From: Bog-473 sp963726005
GTDB taxonomy: Bacteria > Actinomycetota > Acidimicrobiia > Acidimicrobiales > RAAP-2
DNA length: 64,000 nt
Direction: 5' to 3'
Assembly: GCA_963726005.1 (NCBI GenBank)
Contig: CAVSAT010000004.1
Location: forward strand, 806,001-870,000
In this document: piece by piece, positions 16,982 through 28,298 of the stretch
Layout: each line of letters opens with the position of its first letter
How positions within the stretch are numbered: position 1 is the first letter of the stretch
Made by a program: the position numbers and the translations under genes
Notes under the pieces: model-generated
Database searches by the model: none
What the model was told of the DNA's origin: nothing
Seen by the model: only the letters and a program-made list of their open reading frames with translations

Positions 16982-17536
16982 ATGCGCCGTCCCCTCGTTC
17001 CCGTCCTGACGACCGCCCGGCTGGTCCTGCGGCCCTTCAGCCCGGCCGACCTCGACGAGCTTGCCGTCATCCACGCCGAGGAATCGTTCTGGTGGTATCC
17101 GCGGCGGCGGGGCATGACCGTGGCGGAGACGGCCGACTTCCTGTTGCGGATGCTCGAGCGCTACGAGAGCGACGGCTTCGGGATCGAGGCGCTGATCGAC
17201 CGGGCCAGTGGGGCGATGATCGGCTGGGCGGGCCTCGCCGTGCCGCACTTCCTGCCACAGATCCTCCCGGCCGTCGAGGTCGGGTGGCGCCTGGCGGGCC
17301 CCTTCCGCGGGCGCGGCCTGGCCACCGAGGCCGGGTCCGCCGCGCTCGAATTCGGGTTCACCACCGGAGGCCTCGAGCGCATCGTGAGCATCTACGAGCC
17401 GGACAACGTCGCGTCGGGACGGGTCATGGAACGGCTGGGTTTCGTGCCCTGGCTCACGACGACTGGGCCCCGCGGCTTTGAGGTCGCGGTCACCGAGCTG
17501 ACACGGGAGCGCTGGGAGGCCGGGAGCCATGGGTGA
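16982..17536 (+). CDS. GNAT acetyltransferase, RimJ/RimL type
   Basis: A 184-residue protein beginning with the RimJ/L pattern LTTARLVLRPFSPADLDELA. The acetyl-CoA loop is GPFRGRGLATEAGSAALEF and the C-terminal part has ERIVSIYEPDNVASGRVMER, LGF. Members transfer acetyl groups to N-termini of ribosomal proteins, amino acids or drugs; the acceptor is unknown here. It overlaps the start of the thioesterase gene by eight bases, implying one mRNA. Confidence 0.85.
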   Translation: MRRPLVPVLTTARLVLRPFSPADLDELAVIHAEESFWWYPRRRGMTVAETADFLLRMLERYESDGFGIEALIDRASGAMIGWAGLAVPHFLPQILPAVEVGWRLAGPFRGRGLATEAGSAALEFGFTTGGLERIVSIYEPDNVASGRVMERLGFVPWLTTTGPRGFEVAVTELTRERWEAGSHG

Positions 17537-18353
17537 CGTCGAGGCGGACACGACGCCCGAGCACGTGGGGAACGGCCGCTATCGGGCGCAGGTGCACGGA
17601 GACTGGGAGATCTGGGGCCCGTGTGGCGGGTATGTGGCCGCCATCGCGCTCCGGGCCGCCGGGGCCGAGAGCCCCTTTGCCCGTCCCGCCAGCTTCTTCT
17701 GTCACTACCTTTCGGTGGCCGCCTTCGCGCCGGTCGACCTGGTGGTCTCCCCGTTGCGCGCCGGCCGCACGGTGCTGGCCCAGCGGGTCGAGATGAGCCA
17801 GGAGGGCCGGCTGGTGCTCCACGCCATGGTGTGGTCTGTGGGCGACGTCCAGGGGCTCGAGCACGACGACGTGAACCCGCCGGACGTGCCCGACCCCGAC
17901 GCGCTGCCGACGCGCGCGAAGTTGTGGCCCGGCGAGGACCGGCCCACGTTCCCGTTCTGGGAGAACTTCGATCAGCGCATGATCGAGTGGTCGGACAGTT
18001 GGCCGCCGCCCGGCCCGCTCCCGCCGACATGGAGGACGTGGGTGCGCTGCACGCCGAGGGCGACGTTCGACGATCCGTGGGTGGACGCCGCGCGCTCGCT
18101 CATCGTCCTCGACGTCGGGAGCTGGCCCGCCGGGTCGCGCCCCCACGCGTACCTCGAGCCGCCCTACATCGCGCCGAGCCTCGACCTCTATGCATCCTTC
18201 CAGCACCCAGGCGGGCCGTCGGAGTGGCTCCTCCTCGACGCGCACTCGCCGGTTGCGCAGGGGGGCCTGCTGTCATGGACGGGACGCGTCTGGTCGAGGG
18301 ACCGCCGGATGATCGCGAGCGGCGGCGGCCAGGCGGTGTTCCGGCACACGTAG
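17529..18353 (+). CDS. Acyl-CoA thioesterase family protein (double hot-dog)
   Basis: A 274-residue protein with the double hot-dog layout of TesB-like thioesterases (4HBT_3): GDWEIWGPCGGYVAAIALRA near the N-terminus, HYLSVAAFAPVDLVVSPLRA, and in the second half PSLDLYASFQHPGG and GGLLSWTGRVWSRDRRM. Such enzymes hydrolyse acyl-CoA to free acid and CoA. It converges with the acyl-CoA dehydrogenase gene 15 bases away, next to a complete acyl-CoA degradation cluster, so a linked substrate is plausible but not shown. Confidence 0.75.
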   Translation: MGDVEADTTPEHVGNGRYRAQVHGDWEIWGPCGGYVAAIALRAAGAESPFARPASFFCHYLSVAAFAPVDLVVSPLRAGRTVLAQRVEMSQEGRLVLHAMVWSVGDVQGLEHDDVNPPDVPDPDALPTRAKLWPGEDRPTFPFWENFDQRMIEWSDSWPPPGPLPPTWRTWVRCTPRATFDDPWVDAARSLIVLDVGSWPAGSRPHAYLEPPYIAPSLDLYASFQHPGGPSEWLLLDAHSPVAQGGLLSWTGRVWSRDRRMIASGGGQAVFRHT

Positions 18354-18367
18354 CCGCGCCTGGGTTC

Positions 18368-19516
18368 CTATTCGGCGGTGTAACCGTCCATGCGGGCCAG
18401 GATGCGCAGCATCACCTCGTCCGCGCCGGCGCCGATGGAGTCGAGCCGGGTGTCGCGGAAGTAGCGCGAGGGCCAGTTCTCGTCCATGTACCCCATGCCG
18501 CCGTGGAACTGGACCGCGTAGTCCGCCACCTCGCGTTGGAGGCGCGACCCGAGCAGCTTGCCGATGGTGGCCTGCCGCGTCACGTCCTCGCCCCGCACGA
18601 CCGCGTCGGCGGTGGTGCGCGCGTAGTGCCGCAGCACGTCGTGGCGTGCCGACAGCTCCGCGAGGACGAACTGCAGATGCTGATTGGCCAGCAGCGGCGC
18701 GCCGAACGCACGGCGTTGGCGCAGGTAGGCCTTGGTGCGCTCGAGCGCCAGGTCGATGGAGCCGACCTCCTTGTAGAAGGTCATCAGGCGCTCGGCCTGG
18801 AACTGCACCATTTGCTGGTGGAAGCCGCGTCCGATCTCCCCGATGGTGTTCGCCACCGGGACACGCACGTCGGTGAACGACAACTCGGCGGTGTCGCTCG
18901 ACCACATGCCCATCTTCTCGAGTTTGCGAGATACGGCCACGCCGGGCAGGGCCGTCGGGACGACGATGAGCGACATGCCCTGGTATCCGGGGTCGTCGGA
19001 GGTCCGGGCGAGCAGGCACAGCCAGTCGGCCTGGGTGCCGTTCGTGATGAAGAGCTTGGCGCCGTTGATGACCCATTCCTCGCCGTCGCGCACGGCCCGG
19101 GTCCGGATGCCGGCCACGTCACTGCCGGCGTCGGGCTCGGTGACGGCGATGGATGTCACGACCTCGCCTCGTATGGCCGGCGCGAGATAGCGCTCCTTCA
19201 AGTCGTGCGAGCCGTACCGTGCCAGCGCGGGCGTCGCCATGGCCATCTGGACCGCCATCGCCATCGGCACGCCACCGCAGCTGATGCGGCCCATCTCCTC
19301 GCCCGCGACGAGCGAATAGGTATGGTCCGCGCCCATGCCCCCGTATGCCTCGTCGTACTCGAGCCCGAAGATCCCGACTGCGGCCAGCTTGGGGAAGAGG
19401 TCGTGGGCGGGGAACGTGCGGGCCGCCTCCCACTCGTCGACGTGGGGCTCGATCTCCCGCTCGAAGAGGTCCCGGAGCGTCTTGCGGAACAACTGATGCT
19501 CGTCGGTCTCGATCAC
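18368..19516 (-). CDS. Acyl-CoA dehydrogenase (AtuD/isovaleryl-CoA-like)
   Basis: FAD enzyme of 382 residues. Motifs: VTEPDAGSDVAGIRTRA, WVINGAKLFITNGTQADW, RRAFGAPLLANQHLQFVLAE, and the C-terminal QFHGGMGYMDENWPSRYFRD with the catalytic Glu position kept (MDE). The last piece resembles citronellyl-CoA and isovaleryl-CoA dehydrogenases. It introduces the 2,3 double bond in an acyl-CoA. It is divergent from the enoyl-CoA hydratase/carboxylase operon with 62 bases between start codons, each side having a TANNNT box. The GTG start is set by TATCGT six bases upstream. Exact substrate is inference from neighbours. Confidence 0.85.
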   Translation of the reverse strand: MIETDEHQLFRKTLRDLFEREIEPHVDEWEAARTFPAHDLFPKLAAVGIFGLEYDEAYGGMGADHTYSLVAGEEMGRISCGGVPMAMAVQMAMATPALARYGSHDLKERYLAPAIRGEVVTSIAVTEPDAGSDVAGIRTRAVRDGEEWVINGAKLFITNGTQADWLCLLARTSDDPGYQGMSLIVVPTALPGVAVSRKLEKMGMWSSDTAELSFTDVRVPVANTIGEIGRGFHQQMVQFQAERLMTFYKEVGSIDLALERTKAYLRQRRAFGAPLLANQHLQFVLAELSARHDVLRHYARTTADAVVRGEDVTRQATIGKLLGSRLQREVADYAVQFHGGMGYMDENWPSRYFRDTRLDSIGAGADEVMLRILARMDGYTAE

Positions 19517-19522
19517 CGGCGA

Positions 19523-19528
19523 ACGATA
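19523..19528 (-). promoter_or_regulatory. -10 box TATCGT upstream of the acyl-CoA dehydrogenase
   Basis: On the minus strand TATCGT ends six bases before the GTG. No ribosome binding site lies between. It faces the promoter of the hydratase/carboxylase operon. Confidence 0.45.
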
Positions 19529-19564
19529 CCACCGGCCAATTTCGGCCCCTCAGTGGGACACCCC

Positions 19565-19570
19565 TACACT
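19565..19570 (+). promoter_or_regulatory. -10 box TACACT upstream of the hydratase/carboxylase operon
   Basis: TACACT ends eight bases before the GTG of the enoyl-CoA hydratase gene and should drive the whole downstream operon to about 25.7 kb, since all following genes overlap. Confidence 0.45.
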
Positions 19571-19578
19571 GCCCACCC

Positions 19579-20340
19579 GTGACGGATTCGTTGGTCGGCG
19601 TGCAGCACAGCGACGGCATCCGCACGGTGACGCTGGACTCGCCGCACAACCGCAACGCCCTCTCCGCGCGCCTGCTCGAGCAGCTGGATGGGGCGTTGCG
19701 TGACGCGACGAGCGACCCGGACGTGCGGGCCATCGTGCTCACGGGATCGGGTCGGGTGTTCTGCTCCGGCGCCGATCTCAGCGAGCGCGGCGCGGCGGCG
19801 CCGAACCGCATGCCCGACATCCTCACCTGCCTGGTCGACAGTCCGGTCCCGGTCATCGCCCGCGTGAACGGGCACGCCCGGGCCGGCGGCCTCGGCCTCG
19901 TGGCGGCGAGCGATCTCGCGGCGGCGCCGGAGTCGAGCACGTTCGCCTTCACCGAGGTCAGGGTCGGCGTCGCGCCGGCCATGATCCTCGTCCCGGCGCT
20001 GCGCGTGGTCGAGCGGCGCTTCCTCGCCCGCACCGCGCTCACCGGCGAGACCTTCAGTGCGCGGGAGGCGGCGGACGCAGGACTCCTCTCCGCGGTGGCC
20101 GAGGACACCTCCGCGCTCGATGCCTGGGTCGAGGTCCAGACCGAGGCGCTCCGCAAGTCGGCACCGGGAGCGGTGCGGGCCACCAAGGTGCTGCTGCGGG
20201 CGTTGCCCGCCCAGGAGTGGCCCGACGCTCTGGCCGCCGCGGCCGCGACGTCGGCGGAGCTCTTCGCCGGGGCCGAGGCCGCGGAGGGGATGGCGGCGTT
20301 CCTCCAGAAGCGCCGGCCCTCCTGGGACACGACGCCGTGA
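19579..20340 (+). CDS. Enoyl-CoA hydratase/isomerase family protein
   Basis: A crotonase-fold protein of 253 residues. The start is TLDSPHNRNALSARLLEQL and the oxyanion-hole segment FCSGADLSERG; the second glycine-rich part is NGHARAGGLGLVAASDLAAA. The usual catalytic Glu region reads TEVRVGVAPAMI. It hydrates an enoyl-CoA, in this cluster probably the product of the carboxylase (as in the glutaconyl-CoA-type hydratases LiuC/AtuE). The GTG is leaderless in layout and the stop overlaps the carboxylase beta gene (GTGA). Confidence 0.85.
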   Translation: MTDSLVGVQHSDGIRTVTLDSPHNRNALSARLLEQLDGALRDATSDPDVRAIVLTGSGRVFCSGADLSERGAAAPNRMPDILTCLVDSPVPVIARVNGHARAGGLGLVAASDLAAAPESSTFAFTEVRVGVAPAMILVPALRVVERRFLARTALTGETFSAREAADAGLLSAVAEDTSALDAWVEVQTEALRKSAPGAVRATKVLLRALPAQEWPDALAAAAATSAELFAGAEAAEGMAAFLQKRRPSWDTTP

Positions 20341-21934
20341 GCACGCCGATCCGCTCGCGCCTCGCCACCGCCGGCGGGGAGTTCACGCAGAACGCGACCG
20401 CCATGCGGGCGCTGGCCGAGGAGGTGCACGCGCTGCACGAGCAGGTGCTGGGCGGGGGCGGGCCGCAGTACGTGGAGCGCCACCGGGCCCGCGGCAAGAT
20501 GATGGTGCGCGAGCGCCTCGAGGCCGTCGTCGACCCGGGGACCCCCGTGCTCGAGCTGTGCCCGCTGGCCGGCCTGCACACGGGCGACCCGGTGGGCGGC
20601 GGTGTCGTCGTGGCGCTGGCCGAGGTGGCGCACACCCAGTGCCTGGTGATCGCCAACGACCCGACGGTGCGCGGCGGGACGACGAGCCCCACCACGATCC
20701 GCAAGCTCCTGCGCGCCATGGACGTGGCTGATGTGAACCGCCTCCCGGTGCTGATCCTGGTCGAGTCCGGAGGGGCCGACCTGCCGCGCCAGGCCGACGT
20801 CTTCGTCCCCGGGGGCGAGCAGTTCCGCCGCCTCACGCAGCTCTCGGCGAAGGGGATCCCGACGATCTGCGTGGTGTTCGGCTCCTCCACTGCCGGCGGC
20901 GCCTACCTGCCGGGCATGAGCGACTACACGGTCATGGTCGAGGACCGGGCCCGTGTCTTCCTCGGTGGGCCACCGCTGGTCAAGATGGCCATCGGCGAGG
21001 AGGCCGACGAGGAAGAGCTGGGCGGGGCGCTCATGCACGCCCGCACGTCGGGCCTGTGCGACTACCTCGCGCGCGACGAGCCCGAGGCCATCCGCATCGC
21101 CCGGAGCATCGTGGCCCATCTGCACTGGACGCGGCTCGGCCCGGGCCCCGCCGGACCCCCCGACGCGCCGCTCTATCCGGCCGAGGAGTTGCTCGGGATC
21201 GCATCGGTGGACGTGCGGGTGCCCTTCGACGTGCGTGAGATCCTCGCCCGCGTCCTCGACGGCTCCCGCTTCGAGGAATTCAAGGAGTTGTACGGGGCGC
21301 AGCTCGTGTGCGGCTGGGCGACGCTCGGCGGCTACCCCATCGGCGTCGTGGCCAACAACGGCATCCTCTTCTCACCCGAGGCCCAGAAGGGCGCCCAATT
21401 CATCGAGCTGTGCAACCGGATCGACACGCCGATCCTCTTCGTGCAGAACATCACCGGGTTCATGGTGGGCACGCGCTACGAGCAGGGCGGGATCATCAAG
21501 GACGGCGCCAAGCTCATCAACGCCGTCTCGAACTCGACGGTGCCGCACGTGACCCTCATGGTCGGCGCCAGTTACGGGGCCGGGAACTACGCCATGGCGG
21601 GCCGGGCCTACGACCCCCGCTTCGTCTTCACCTGGCCCAACCACCGCATCGCCGTGATGGGACCCAAGCAGTTGGCGGGCGTCCTCTCCATCGTCAGGCG
21701 CAACGCGGCACAGGCCGCGGGCCGGCCGTTCGACGAGGCGGCCGACGAGGAGCTGCGTCAGGCCACCGAGAACCAGATCGAGGAGGAGTCGACCGCCCAG
21801 TACGCGACCGGGCGGTTGTGGGACGACGGCATCATCGACCCCCGCGACACGCGCACCGTGCTCGCCGTTGCGCTCACCGCCACGCACTCGGCGCCCGTGC
21901 GCGGCACGGCGGCCTTCGGGGTGGTGCGGCACTG

Positions 21935-21935
<1 letters not shown>
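20337..21935 (+). CDS. Acyl-CoA carboxylase beta subunit (carboxyltransferase)
   Basis: At 532 residues the protein has the length and order of methylcrotonyl-/geranyl-CoA carboxylase beta subunits: RHRARGKMMVRERLEAVVDP, FVPGGEQFRRLTQLSAKGIP, GSSTAGGAYLPGMSDYTVMV, FLGGPPLVKMAIGEEADEEE, and in the second half FVQNITGFMVGTRYEQGG, IIKDGAKL and GASYGAGNYAMAGRAYDPRF. It transfers CO2 from carboxybiotin to the acyl-CoA. It overlaps the genes on both sides by a few bases. Propionyl-CoA beta subunits differ in the oxyanion-loop regions; the substrate choice among methylcrotonyl, geranyl or another branched enoyl-CoA stays open. Confidence 0.88.
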
Positions 21936-23910
<1,975 letters not shown>

Positions 23911-23914
<4 letters not shown>

Positions 23915-25704
23915 GCGCATCCGGCGGCGCGCCGGGGCTGCTGCGGATCGCCAATTGCAGCGGGTTCTTCGGCGACCGCGCCTCCGCCGCCCGCGACATG
24001 GTCGAGGGTGGGCCGATCGACGTGCTGACCGGCGACTGGCTCGCCGAGCTGACCATGTACATCCTGCACAAGACGCGTGAGCGCAGCGGCGGCTACGCGC
24101 GCACGTTCCTGCGCGAGCTCGAAGACGTGCTGCCGACCTGCGTCGAGCGGGGCATCACCGTGGTCTCCAACGCGGGCGGCCTCCATCCCGAGGGCCTGGC
24201 GGCGGCCGTGCGGGAGCTGGCCCGCCGCCAGGGGGTCGAGGTGTCCATCGCCTCCGTGTCGGGGGACGACCTCATGCCGAGATTGGACGAGCTGCGCGCC
24301 GCCGGCGAGGCGTTCGTCAACCTCGACACCGGCGAACCCCTCCCCGTCGACTCGGACGTCGTGACGGCCAACGCGTACCTGCGGGCCCGCCCGATCGCCG
24401 ATGCGCTGGCCGCCGGAGCACAGGTGGTCGTGACGGGCCGGGTCACCGACGCCGCCCTCGTCGTCGGCCCGTCACTGCACACCTTCGGATGGGCCGACAC
24501 CGACCTCGACGCCATCGCCGGTGCCGTCGTGGCCGGCCATGTGATCGAGTGCGGCGCCCAGTGCTGCGGCGGCAACTACGCCTTCTTCGAGGAGATGCCC
24601 CATCGAGAACGGATCGGCTTTCCCATCGCGGAGATGCACGGGGACGGCTCGGCGGTGATCACCAAGCATCCGGGGACAGGTGGCGCCGTGACGATCGGGA
24701 CGGTCACCGCCCAGCTGCTCTACGAGATCGGGAGCGGGCGCTACCTCAGCCCGGACGCCGTGGCCCGCTTCGACACCATCGAGCTCGCACAGGCCGGGCC
24801 GGACCGGGTGCGGATCAGTGGAGTGCGCGGGGAGGCGCCGCCGCCCACCTTGAAGGTAACGGCCAATCTCGAAGCGGGTTGGCGCAATTCCATGACGCTC
24901 GCGCTGACCGGCGCGCAGGTGGCGGACAAGGCCCGGTTCGCCGCCGACGCCGTGTGGGCCGGCGTCGGGGGCGGCCGCCGCGCCTTCGCCGAGTCGGACG
25001 AGCAGCTCACGGGCGACCTCACCGGTGGCGGCCTGGCCTACCTGCGCCTTGCGGTGCGCGACGACGACGAGGGCGCGGTCGGTCGCGCCTTCTCGGGCGC
25101 CGTGGTCGAGACCAGCCTCTCGAGCTACCCGGGCACGTTCTTCACCTCCGCGCCGTCGGGGGCACAGGGCGTGGCCCGCTACTGGCCGACCTTGGTCAGC
25201 GCCGCGGCCGTCGCGCCCCACATCGAGTGCGACGGGACCGTCGTCCCCGCCTCGCCCCCGACCGTCGCCCCCGGCACGCACGCGCCGTCTGCCGTCGCGA
25301 CCGTCCCCCTCGACGGGCCAGCGACGCTGGTGGCGGACCTCGTCCGGGTGCCCCTGTGGGTCCTCGTCGGGGCACGGTCGGGGGACAAGGGGGGCGACGC
25401 CAACGTGGGCGTGTGGGCCGACGAGGACGAGGTCGCCGACTGGCTCCAGCGTGCGTTCACGACCGACGTGCTCAACGCGCTGCTGCCCGAGGTCCAGCCC
25501 TTTGCGGTCAGCCGGTACCCGCTCCCGAACCTGCGAGCGGTCAACTTCGTCGTGCACGGGATCCTCGGTTGGGGCGTGGCGTCGAGCCTGCGCCTGGACA
25601 CGCAGGCGAAAGGTCTCGGTGAGCTGCTGCGCTCCCGCCTCATCGAGGTGCCGGCCTCCCTCGTGTCGAGCGGGGCGCCGGCGGCGAGGCTCGCCTCCGC
25701 CTGA
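23911..25704 (+). CDS. AtuA-like protein: DUF1446 fused to AtuA ferredoxin-fold domain
   Basis: A 597-residue protein. The first 440 residues are DUF1446 (LRIANCSGFFGDRASAARDM, DVLTGDWLAELTMYILH, GHVIECGAQCCGGNYAFFEE, ITKHPGTGGAVTIGTVTAQL). Residues 490-590 are the AtuA-like ferredoxin-fold domain (LVGARSGDKGGDANVGVWA, then LPNLRAVNFVVHGILG). The family is required for acyclic terpene use in Pseudomonas, with no reaction established. Cys-Cys in GAQCCGGN and the SGDKGGDAN loop are likely functional. It overlaps the carboxylase alpha stop by four bases and ends the operon. Confidence 0.85.
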
Positions 25705-25761
25705 CCCACGACCGTCCGCTTGACCGGCGGCCGGCGCCCGGGCATCTGGCAGGATGGCGCC

Positions 25762-26925
25762 GTGGAGTTCGCCCGCTTGGTCGCGCTCGTCGCGGGCATC
25801 GCCATCGTCGTGCTCACGGTCTGGAGCGTCTTCACCTCGCTGGTGGTCCCGCGCGCCACGTCCTCGCGGCTCTTGGGCATCCCGGCTCGCATCCTGAGTG
25901 CGTTGGCACGCCACATCATGCCGCGCCTCTCGAACTTCGAGTCACGGGACCGCATGCTCTCGTTGGTCGGTCCCGCCGCCGTCGTGTCGCTCTTCATCCT
26001 GTGGCTGTTTCTGATCCTGCTCAGCCTCGCGCTGGTCATCTGGTGGAACAGCGGTGTCGATTTCCCCGACGCGCTGGGCATCTCCGGCTCCTCGCTGTTC
26101 ACGCTGGGCGCCGTGACGGCGCCCGGGGCCGGCCCGCGCATCCTCGAGATCGTTGCCGCCGGCCTCGGTTTCGGGGTGATCGCGCTGGAAATCGCCTACC
26201 TGCCCGCGCTGTACGGCGCGTTCGCCACCCGCGAGACGGAGGTGACGCTGCTCGCTGCCCGCGGGGGGACGCCGGCCTGGGGGCCCGAGATCCTCGCCCG
26301 CCACTTCTGGCTGGACACGATGGACGAGCTCCCTCCGCTCTACTCGGACTGGGAGCGCTGGGCCTCGGCCGTGTCGGAGAGCCACGCCAACTACCCCGGG
26401 CTGGTGTGGTTCCGCTCGCCGGTCTCGACGCGCAGTTGGCTCGTCGCGCTTGTCGCCATGATGGACTCCGCGGCCCTGTACCACTCCGTCAGCCCGGGGC
26501 GCACGCCGCGCCAGGCCCGGCTCTGCCTCTCCATGGGGATCAGGTGCATGCGGTCCATGGCGAGTGCGTTGCGCATCCCCTACGAGACCGATCCGCTCCC
26601 CACGTCGGCCATCCGGCTCAGCAGGGCGGAATTCGAAGACGGCTTTCGTCGGCTGGAGGAGGTCCACTTCCCCATGGAGCGCGAACTTGACGAGTCGTGG
26701 CGGAACTTCCAGGGCTGGCGGATCAACTACGAGCCGATCGTCGACGCGCTGACACGCCTCATCGCGCCGCCACCCGCTCCGTGGTTCGTGGACCGTCCCG
26801 AACTCGGCGAAGCGGAGTGGCCCATCGTCATCAACCGCACCCCCGACGAGCCGGAGGGGGCTCAGGGGTTCGGCGTGAGCAGTATCTTCAAGACACCGTC
26901 GGCTCGGGAGTCGAACAACTCGTAG
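25762..26925 (+). CDS. Membrane protein resembling a two-TM potassium channel, non-canonical filter
   Basis: A 387-residue protein with one N-terminal helix (LVALVAGIAIVVLTVWSVF), a second helix pair around residues 72-100 and 125-150, and between them a pore-loop-like SSLFTLGAVTAPGAGPR. This occupies the place of an Ion_trans_2 selectivity filter but lacks TVGYG. The C-terminal 230 residues are soluble, helical and Trp-rich (HFWLDTMDELPPLYSDWERW), unlike RCK domains. It may be a channel-like or sensory protein. The final 64 bases overlap the end of the convergent alcohol dehydrogenase gene. Assignment is by layout, not by a diagnostic motif. Confidence 0.6.
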   Translation: MEFARLVALVAGIAIVVLTVWSVFTSLVVPRATSSRLLGIPARILSALARHIMPRLSNFESRDRMLSLVGPAAVVSLFILWLFLILLSLALVIWWNSGVDFPDALGISGSSLFTLGAVTAPGAGPRILEIVAAGLGFGVIALEIAYLPALYGAFATRETEVTLLAARGGTPAWGPEILARHFWLDTMDELPPLYSDWERWASAVSESHANYPGLVWFRSPVSTRSWLVALVAMMDSAALYHSVSPGRTPRQARLCLSMGIRCMRSMASALRIPYETDPLPTSAIRLSRAEFEDGFRRLEEVHFPMERELDESWRNFQGWRINYEPIVDALTRLIAPPPAPWFVDRPELGEAEWPIVINRTPDEPEGAQGFGVSSIFKTPSARESNNS

Positions 26926-27905
26926 GCCTTTGCCGCCTCGTCCAACCCCATCCGGTGGGTGAAGGTGTCCGTCAGGGCGAGGCGCCCCGACTGCACCAAC
27001 GGGACGAGGTCGGGCCAGGTCCCCGGAACGGGCGCAAAGACCGCCCGCACCGTCAGGCTCTTCAAGAGGACCAGGGCCATCGGGATGGGGAGGCCCATGG
27101 AGAGGTTGACGCCGACGATCGACACGGTGCCCCCGCTGGCGGCGCAGGACAGCGCGTCCACGATGGTGGCGTCGGCCCCCACGGCCTCGATGATCGACTC
27201 GGCCCCCCGCCCGCCGGTTGCCTCGAGTACCTGCGCCGACCCTGGTGCGGTCCGGGCGTCGATGGGCTCGGCCCCGAGCCGCTCGGCGCGGGCCAGGCGT
27301 TCGGGCACCACGTCCACCGCCAGGATCCGTCCGGGGCCGAAGAGCGACGCGCACTGCAGCGCCATGATGCCGACGGGCCCGAGGCCCACCACGACGACGG
27401 TCGCTCCGGGCCGGATGTCGGCGCGCTGCGCTCCCAGGTAGCCGGTCGGGAGGATGTCGGTCAGCAGGACCGCCTCCTCGTCGGCGACACCCTCGGGAAC
27501 GGCGAGCGCGAAGAGGTCGGCGAACGGGACCGCCATGGCCTCGGCCTGCCCACCAGGGAGGTCGGGCACGGTGCCGAAGGCGGCCGCCTTGTCGTTGCGG
27601 CACACGTTCGGCCGCCCGGCCAGGCACGGACGGCAGATGCCGCACCCGATGACGCCCGACACGAGCACGCGATCGCCCACCTTGAGCGTGCGTACCTGCG
27701 GGCCCGCGTCGACGACCGTCCCGATGGCCTCGTGGCCGAGCCGGATCCCGCTTCCGGTGGGTGCGTCGTGGTACAGGTGCAGATCGGAACCACAGATCGC
27801 GGTGCGCTCCACCGCGACGATGACGCCCTCGGGCCCGGGGAGCACGGGGTCGGGGACGTCGTGGACGCTGACCGCCCGCGGTCCATCGAGGACGGCTGCT
27901 CGCAT
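26862..27905 (-). CDS. Zinc-dependent medium-chain alcohol dehydrogenase
   Basis: A 347-residue MDR enzyme. Catalytic zinc ligands are Cys38 (TAICGSDLHLYHD) and His58-Glu59 (LGHEAIGTVV); the structural zinc lobe is CGICRPCLAGRPNVC. The NAD(P) Rossmann motif is VVVGLGPVGIMAL, then LAVDVVPERLARA. It oxidises an alcohol, polyol or formaldehyde adduct; the closest pattern is the FDH/threonine-dehydrogenase-like group. The gene is alone, with TAGCGT six bases before the ATG. Its 3' end overlaps that of the channel-like gene, so the two mRNAs are antisense over 64 bases. Confidence 0.88.
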   Translation of the reverse strand: MRAAVLDGPRAVSVHDVPDPVLPGPEGVIVAVERTAICGSDLHLYHDAPTGSGIRLGHEAIGTVVDAGPQVRTLKVGDRVLVSGVIGCGICRPCLAGRPNVCRNDKAAAFGTVPDLPGGQAEAMAVPFADLFALAVPEGVADEEAVLLTDILPTGYLGAQRADIRPGATVVVVGLGPVGIMALQCASLFGPGRILAVDVVPERLARAERLGAEPIDARTAPGSAQVLEATGGRGAESIIEAVGADATIVDALSCAASGGTVSIVGVNLSMGLPIPMALVLLKSLTVRAVFAPVPGTWPDLVPLVQSGRLALTDTFTHRMGLDEAAKAYELFDSRADGVLKILLTPNP

Positions 27906-27911
27906 TCTCGA

Positions 27912-27917
27912 ACGCTA
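27912..27917 (-). promoter_or_regulatory. -10 box TAGCGT upstream of the alcohol dehydrogenase
   Basis: On the minus strand TAGCGT ends six bases before the ATG and no ribosome binding site is present. A divergent TAGACT at 27928-27933 may serve clpS with a 30-base leader. Confidence 0.45.
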
Positions 27918-27968
27918 CCGCGCGGACTAGACTGCTCGGGCGATTTTCCAGCCGTACGACCGCACGTC

Positions 27969-28268
27969 ATGCCGCAGATCCTCGAACCCATCACCACCGA
28001 CGTTGTTGACGAGGACATCGATGCCTTCTTCGCGCTCGAGGACCTCTGGGCCGTCATCGTCTGGAACGACGACGTCACGACCTTCCAGACGGTGATCCTG
28101 GCCTTCGTCGAGATCTTCGGTCACACGGTCGAGCGGGCGGATCAGCTGGCCTGGAAGATCCACAACACCGGCAAGGCCGTGGCCGCGGTGCGACCAAAGG
28201 ACGAAGCGGAGGCGGCGGTGTACGCACTGCACCGGCGCGGCATCTCGGCCACGCTCGCGCGCGCCTGA
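27969..28268 (+). CDS. clpS: ATP-dependent Clp protease adaptor ClpS
   Basis: A 99-residue adaptor. The N-degron pocket segment is WAVIVWNDDVTTFQTVILAF, followed by GHTVERADQLAWKIHNTG and KAVAAVRPKDEAEAAVYALH. ClpS brings proteins with bulky hydrophobic N-terminal residues to ClpA/ClpC. In actinobacteria it often lies next to genes for small hydrolases or rhomboids; here it stands alone between the dehydrogenase and a GNAT gene. Confidence 0.92.
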   Translation: MPQILEPITTDVVDEDIDAFFALEDLWAVIVWNDDVTTFQTVILAFVEIFGHTVERADQLAWKIHNTGKAVAAVRPKDEAEAAVYALHRRGISATLARA

Positions 28269-28298
28269 GCGAGGACGGACCGCCCGTCCGAACGCGCC

